From positions 1,054,001-1,118,000 of the forward strand of contig NZ_CP127832.1 in assembly GCF_030389495.1 (NCBI RefSeq): DNA of 64,000 nucleotides. Direction: 5' to 3'. Source of the DNA: Ligilactobacillus cholophilus (GTDB lineage: Bacteria > Bacillota > Bacilli > Lactobacillales > Lactobacillaceae). The translations under genes were made by a program, and so were the position numbers. This document shows positions 59,734-64,000 of the stretch, piece after piece; positions within the stretch are counted from its first letter, which is position 1, and every line of letters starts with the position of its first letter. Below the pieces are notes generated by a model, which saw only the letters and a program-made list of their open reading frames with translations, ran no database searches and had not been told where the DNA came from.

Positions 59734-60411
59734 TTATTTATGTGCTTTTTCGAATGTCTTTTCGAATAAGTCATAGCTGAAATCTGCTGTTGTTGGTACA
59801 ACTGTATCAGCTTTACCTAATTCAGCAGCATCTCCAACTGCAACTGCTGTCATTCCAGCATCTTTAATTGCTTGTACACCAGCAACTGCATCTTCAACAC
59901 CAACACATTCACTTGGCTTTAAGTCAACTGCAGCAGCACCTGCTAAAAAGATATCTGGAGCTGGTTTACCATGTTCAACTTTTGATGGATCTGCAATTGC
60001 ATCAAATGCATCGAATAAACCTAATTTTTTCAAAATTGCAGGAGCATTCTTTGATGCTGATGCTAATGACATCTTAACATTGTGTTCTTTTAATTGATCA
60101 ATCAATTCAGGAATACCAGGTAAAATGTCTTTTTCTGATAAATCTTCAATTGCTTTCAAGTAGTAACCATTCTTTTCAGCTGCTAAATCTTGAATTTGTT
60201 CATCGCTGTATTTATCTAACATGTTGCCATATTCTAAAATCTTTTTCAAAGAGTCAATACGGCTAACACCTTTTAATTCAATTTCAAATTTTGCTGGTAA
60301 ATCCAAGCCAAGTTTTTCCTTAGCTAATTGGCACCAAGCAGCGAAGTGATAACGTGCTGTATCTGTAATTACACCGTCTAAATCAAAAACGGCACCTTGC
60401 ATTGTTTCCAT
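59734..60411 (-). CDS. pgmB: Beta-phosphoglucomutase
   Basis: PgmB converts beta-glucose-1-phosphate, the product of maltose phosphorylase, to glucose-6-phosphate. The 225-residue HAD-family protein has the nucleophile D10 and acid/base D12 in FDLDGVITDT, the cap domain with KGVSR, the serine motif SLASASKN, and the metal-binding EDAVAG. Length and motifs match lactic acid bacterial PgmB. The ATG follows GGAGG by six bases. It is the last gene of the maltose operon, after an intergenic hairpin. Confidence 0.94.
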   Translation of the reverse strand: METMQGAVFDLDGVITDTARYHFAAWCQLAKEKLGLDLPAKFEIELKGVSRIDSLKKILEYGNMLDKYSDEQIQDLAAEKNGYYLKAIEDLSEKDILPGIPELIDQLKEHNVKMSLASASKNAPAILKKLGLFDAFDAIADPSKVEHGKPAPDIFLAGAAAVDLKPSECVGVEDAVAGVQAIKDAGMTAVAVGDAAELGKADTVVPTTADFSYDLFEKTFEKAHK

Positions 60412-60445
60412 TTTGTACCTCCAATAATTTCATATCATTACACCA

Positions 60446-60472
60446 AAACGCCAAAGTATTCCCCTGGCGTTT
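60446..60472 (-). other. Intergenic hairpin between mapA and pgmB
   Basis: AAACGCCA / TGGCGTTT with an 11-base loop lies in the 102-base gap. The following T-run is short (four Ts), so it may be a weak terminator or an RNA-stability element that sets different expression of mapA and pgmB. Confidence 0.55.
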
Positions 60473-60513
60473 AGTGTTTGATGTTATTCCTTAACAAGTT
60501 GATGTTTAGGTAA

Positions 60514-62784
60514 TTATTTTACTTCAACATCTTCTCCGTTAAGTTTGATTGTTAATGGTTCACCCTTCAACAACTTGATTTCTGTGTTTTCTTTTGTTAC
60601 GTCGATTTCTAACAAACGATCACGGAAGTTCAAGCGGAAGTTATAGCCATTCCATGCTTGTGGTACGAATGGTTTGAATTGTAATTGGCCATCGTTAACA
60701 CGCATGCCAGCGAAACCTTGAACAATTGCTAACCAACCACCTGACATAGCAGTGATGTGTAAACCATCTTTTGTATCATTGTTGTAGTTATCTAAGTCTA
60801 AACGAGCTGTACGTTCATATAATTCAACTGATTTTTCTTGGTAACGTAAATCAGCAGCCATAATTGCGTAAATTGGAGCTGAAAGACTTGATTCGTGAAC
60901 TGTCAATGGTTCATAGAAGTCAAAGTTACGTTTCTTTTGTTCTTCTGTGAAGTCATCCATGAAGTACCACATTGCTTGCAATACATCAGCTTGTTTGATA
61001 TATGGTGAGCGTAAAATCTTGTCCCATGACCAGTGTTGGTTAATTGGTAATTCATCAGCTGGAACTTTGTTAATTGGGTTGTTGTTTTCGTCTAATGTAA
61101 TTTCCTTGTCTAAGAAACCATCGTGTTGTACGAAAATACCTAATTCTTTATCTTCTGGTAAGTACATCTTATCAACGATATCTTGCCATTTAGCTTTTTC
61201 TTCATCTGAAACTGCTAATTTCTTAGCTTGTTCTTCTGAAACTTCTTCTAATACTTCTAATGTGTATTTTAATTCCCACTTAGCTGTGGCATTTGTGTAC
61301 CAGTTGTTGTCTACGTTGTTTTGGTATTCATCAGCACCTGTTACACCATGAATCATGTACTTGTCATTTCTTTCTGAGAAGTGTACACGATCTGCCCAGA
61401 AACGAGCGATTGCAACTAATACTTCACTACCTTCGTGTAAAGCATATGTGTTGTCGCCTGTTGTCTTTGCATAGTTGTAAATTGCGTATGCAATATCACT
61501 ATTACGGTGAATTTCTTCAAATGTAATTTCCCATTCGTTGTGGCATTCTACACCGTTAAATGTAACCATTGGGTATAATGCACCATCTAAACCTTGTTGT
61601 TGAGCATTGTGGAATGCAGCTGGTAATTGATTGTAACGGTACATTAATAAGTTTTCTGAAACTTTAGGATCACTTGTACCTAAGTAAACTGGTAAACAGA
61701 ATGCTTCAGTATCCCAGTATGTAGCACCACCATATTTTTCACCAGTGAAACCTTTTGGTCCGATGTTTAAGCGAGCATCATTACCGTAGTATGTTGAGAA
61801 TAATTGGAATAAGTTGAAACGAATTCCTTGTTGTGCAGCTTCATCACCATCAATTGTGATGTCTGATTTTGTCCAACGTTCTGCCCAAGCATCTTCTTGT
61901 GCTTTAACTAATTGGTCGTATGATTGTTCGCCAGCTTTATTCATTAAGTTTGTTGTTGCTTCATCTAAAGCTTCATCTGTATCATAATCACGTGATGTTG
62001 TTACAATAACACGTTTTTCAAATGAAACAGTTTGATCTGGTTCAATTGTACCTTCGAAGTTATTTGCAATATATTTTTCTTCATTTTCAGATTTAGCAGC
62101 ACTTAATTCTGTTTCGTGGCTCATTGCCATTTCAACAGTAAAACGAGGTGTACCAAAATTGTTTTCAACAGTTTGACCTACTAAACGTCCTGTCTTATCA
62201 GCAACTTCTTTATTTAAAACGCCCCAGAATTGTTCACCATAGTTTGAATCTTCGTTGTATACATCAGCATTGATTAATGATTGAACTTCAATCTTAACTG
62301 ATTCATTGCTTAAGTTAGTGAATGTTAATTTGTTAGCATATAATTCTTTAAATGCAATACTTACAAAACGTTCTGATTTTACTTCGATCTTGTGACCGTC
62401 TTTTTCAACGATAAATGAACGACTTAAAATTCCACGTTTCATATCTAAGCATAATTCAAAATCGCTAAATGAATCTTTAGCTAAGTCAATTGATTCACCG
62501 TTGATCTTAATATCAACACTAATAAAGTCAATTGCGTTAGGAACTTTACCAAAGTATTCTGGATATCCAATTTTCCACCAACCAACACGAGTCTTGTCAG
62601 GATACCATACGCCACCTAAGTAAATTCCTTGGTGTGAGTCGCCAGAATATTTTTCTTCAAACATTCCACGCATACCCATGTATTCATTACCAATACTTGT
62701 CATACTTTCTTGGAGACGTTTATCTTCAGGATTTAATTCATGAGTGATAACTTTCCAAGGATCAATTTCAAATGTTCTTTTCAT
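60514..62784 (-). CDS. mapA: Maltose phosphorylase (GH65)
   Basis: The enzyme splits maltose with phosphate into glucose and beta-glucose-1-phosphate, saving ATP. The 756-residue protein has the GH65 N-terminal domain (1-270), a catalytic (alpha/alpha)6 barrel with the predicted acid glutamate in GVTGADEYQNNVDNNWYTN (near 485), and the C-terminal beta domain. Length matches the Lactobacillus brevis enzyme. Its neighbours are galM, which interconverts maltose anomers, and pgmB, so the pathway is complete. Substrate choice over trehalose or kojibiose is inferred from context. Confidence 0.92.
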   Translation of the reverse strand: MKRTFEIDPWKVITHELNPEDKRLQESMTSIGNEYMGMRGMFEEKYSGDSHQGIYLGGVWYPDKTRVGWWKIGYPEYFGKVPNAIDFISVDIKINGESIDLAKDSFSDFELCLDMKRGILSRSFIVEKDGHKIEVKSERFVSIAFKELYANKLTFTNLSNESVKIEVQSLINADVYNEDSNYGEQFWGVLNKEVADKTGRLVGQTVENNFGTPRFTVEMAMSHETELSAAKSENEEKYIANNFEGTIEPDQTVSFEKRVIVTTSRDYDTDEALDEATTNLMNKAGEQSYDQLVKAQEDAWAERWTKSDITIDGDEAAQQGIRFNLFQLFSTYYGNDARLNIGPKGFTGEKYGGATYWDTEAFCLPVYLGTSDPKVSENLLMYRYNQLPAAFHNAQQQGLDGALYPMVTFNGVECHNEWEITFEEIHRNSDIAYAIYNYAKTTGDNTYALHEGSEVLVAIARFWADRVHFSERNDKYMIHGVTGADEYQNNVDNNWYTNATAKWELKYTLEVLEEVSEEQAKKLAVSDEEKAKWQDIVDKMYLPEDKELGIFVQHDGFLDKEITLDENNNPINKVPADELPINQHWSWDKILRSPYIKQADVLQAMWYFMDDFTEEQKKRNFDFYEPLTVHESSLSAPIYAIMAADLRYQEKSVELYERTARLDLDNYNNDTKDGLHITAMSGGWLAIVQGFAGMRVNDGQLQFKPFVPQAWNGYNFRLNFRDRLLEIDVTKENTEIKLLKGEPLTIKLNGEDVEVK

Positions 62785-62799
62785 TTAATTCACCTCTTA

Positions 62800-63792
62800 T
62801 TAGTATTTTTCTATTTGATACGCAATTTGCATGCGCTTATGTTCGCCAGCTGTTAACCGGACATTACCAAATTTACCATTATGTAATGAATCAGGCAAGG
62901 TCTGCACTTCAGTAGCTAGCGAGTTAAACAATCCCTTTTCATCATTAGCAGCATTCTTTGGATCAGCTGTAAAGATGACAAGTCCATTGCGATCACTGAA
63001 GATTTTTATTTTAACACATTTATTGTGTTCATTGACGACTGCAACTGGTTCTTTTAAACTATCTTGAACTTTATAAGCAGTATCAAATCCCTTTAAACCT
63101 TCTTCGTTACGCAATTTTGTAACAGCTTCTGCTAAATTTTGATCATTTGTAAAATCATATGCAGTACCATTAACTTTTTGTAACTCACCTGTTGGGATTT
63201 TATCTGCTGTTGTTTCAGTAATTTCATCACCATTAATATTTAATGTTGTATCGTTTAATCCTTGATCTAAAGCCCAATAAATATGAATTGTTGGGTCATA
63301 AACTGTGTCTGTTTTTGCTACAAGATCATATGTAACATTTAAACGATCTTCATCAGTTAAAAAGTAATTGATTTGTAATGTTAAATCACCAGGAAAGCCA
63401 TCAACCGTAGGATCTAAATTTAAACTTAAAGTAACTTCATTATCAGCAACTTGATAGCCATCGAAAACTTGTGAACTAACACCATGTTCCCCTCCATGTA
63501 ATGTATTAGTTCCTTCATTTACTGGCACTTGAACTAACTTATCATTTAATTCAAAGCAACCGTTCTTAATTCGACCAGCTACCCGACCAATTTGCTTGCA
63601 AATTTGATATGGATTTTCAACATATTCTTTTGCAGAATCAAAATTTACAACTAAATTTTGACGTTGTCCTTGGTTAATAATCGAAAATTCTTGGATAATA
63701 CCTCCAAGTGATAAAATCACTACTTTAGTTTTATTTGCATTAGTTAATGTAAATCTTTGAATCTCTTTCCCCTGAATAACTTCTTTTTTCAT
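62800..63792 (-). CDS. galM: Aldose 1-epimerase (maltose epimerase type)
   Basis: The enzyme interconverts alpha and beta anomers of sugars; in maltose phosphorylase operons it acts on maltose so that the right anomer is available. The 330-residue protein has family motifs GRVAGRIKNG, NTLHGGEHG (catalytic histidine) and TIHIYWALDQG. The frame begins at a GTG, but the ATG at 63792 (MKKEVIQGKEIQRF) follows AGGTG. It lies 15 bases before mapA and 19 bases after the transporter. Confidence 0.9.
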   Translation of the reverse strand: MKKEVIQGKEIQRFTLTNANKTKVVILSLGGIIQEFSIINQGQRQNLVVNFDSAKEYVENPYQICKQIGRVAGRIKNGCFELNDKLVQVPVNEGTNTLHGGEHGVSSQVFDGYQVADNEVTLSLNLDPTVDGFPGDLTLQINYFLTDEDRLNVTYDLVAKTDTVYDPTIHIYWALDQGLNDTTLNINGDEITETTADKIPTGELQKVNGTAYDFTNDQNLAEAVTKLRNEEGLKGFDTAYKVQDSLKEPVAVVNEHNKCVKIKIFSDRNGLVIFTADPKNAANDEKGLFNSLATEVQTLPDSLHNGKFGNVRLTAGEHKRMQIAYQIEKY

Positions 63793-63811
63793 AACTGACA
63801 CCTACTTTAAA

Positions 63812-64000
63812 TTAAATTTCACCATCAATTTGATCAGGTTCTGCAGGAGCTTCTGCACTTGTTTCTTTAATTAAGAATACAGATAATGCACCTAGTAACA
63901 TAATAATTCCTGAGAATAAGAACATATTTGTTTGTTCGCCACCAAATAATGGGAAGAGAACGAAACTTGCTAATGAAGCAACAATTTGTGGTAAGCAAAT
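63812..64000 (-). CDS. MFS sugar transporter, C-terminal fragment
   Basis: Only the last 62 residues are in the window. They comprise a membrane segment pair (LPQIVASLASFVLFPLFGG and MFLFSGIIMLLGALSVFL), the conserved LIKET end, and a tail EAPAEPDQIDGEI. The sequence and place before galM-mapA fit the maltose/sugar MFS transporter often found in this operon. The window edge cuts it, so it is not a broken gene. Confidence 0.75.
   Translation of the reverse strand: MCLPQIVASLASFVLFPLFGGEQTNMFLFSGIIMLLGALSVFLIKETSAEAPAEPDQIDGEI

Overview
The window is a low-GC Firmicutes chromosome segment, most probably from a Lactobacillaceae species. The Ligilactobacillus (former Lactobacillus salivarius) group is my best guess. 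This rests on the gene order ctsR-clpC-rpoB-rpoC-comC-rpsL-rpsG-fusA-rpsJ, the lactobacillus-type 5S/tRNA cluster, a lysine riboswitch, a Lacto-rpoB-like leader, L-lactate dehydrogenase and a maltose phosphorylase operon. The species is inference; the full 16S gene is present and would settle it. I see no phage, insertion sequence, CRISPR array or defence island.

Layout. 1-10.3 kb, minus strand: the S10-spc ribosomal protein operon from rpsJ to a truncated secY, with promoter and structured leader. 10.4-13.8 kb: the str genes rpsL, rpsG and fusA. 13.8-14.5 kb: a plus-strand prepilin peptidase. 14.5-25.1 kb, minus strand: rpoC, rpoB with a folded leader, clpC, and the autoregulated heat-shock repressor ctsR with one clear CtsR box. 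25.2-31.1 kb, minus strand: one complete rRNA operon (tandem promoters, 16S, 23S, 5S, then Val, Lys, Leu, Thr, Gly, Leu, Arg and Pro tRNAs, terminator). 31.1-34.5 kb: serS under a T-box and a lysP-type permease under a lysine riboswitch.

34.5-47.5 kb is a mixed membrane and transport region. It holds a zinc-ribbon/DUF805 protein, a broken lysR gene divergent from a TauE/SafE exporter, an LCP cell-wall ligase, a coiled-coil/DUF805/DUF975 operon, a ThrE-type split exporter, an MntR-like regulator, a pseudouridine synthase, a PAP2 phosphatase, an esterase and AzlCD. 47.6-50.9 kb: a two-component system with a D,D-carboxypeptidase. 51-55.9 kb: two poorly known proteins, a ykoEDC-type ECF transporter and a family-4-like uracil-DNA glycosylase. 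55.9-64 kb, minus strand: ldh, nagA, an MFS transporter, and the maltose genes (transporter tail, galM, mapA, pgmB). Maltose would be imported, its anomer balanced by GalM, phosphorolysed by MapA, and its beta-glucose-1-phosphate sent to glycolysis by PgmB.

The most unusual signals are non-coding. Upstream of the coiled-coil/DUF805/DUF975 operon is a promoter, about 100-nt RNA and terminator unit with a six-codon upstream ORF, which could be an undescribed attenuator or a small RNA. Five DnaA-box-like 9-mers (three perfect) lie in one orientation within about 1 kb at 52.05-53.08 kb. Structured leaders also precede rpsJ, rpsL, rpoB, ldh and thrE. Many starts are TTG or GTG and several longest ORFs begin inside the Shine-Dalgarno sequence, so starts were moved where noted.
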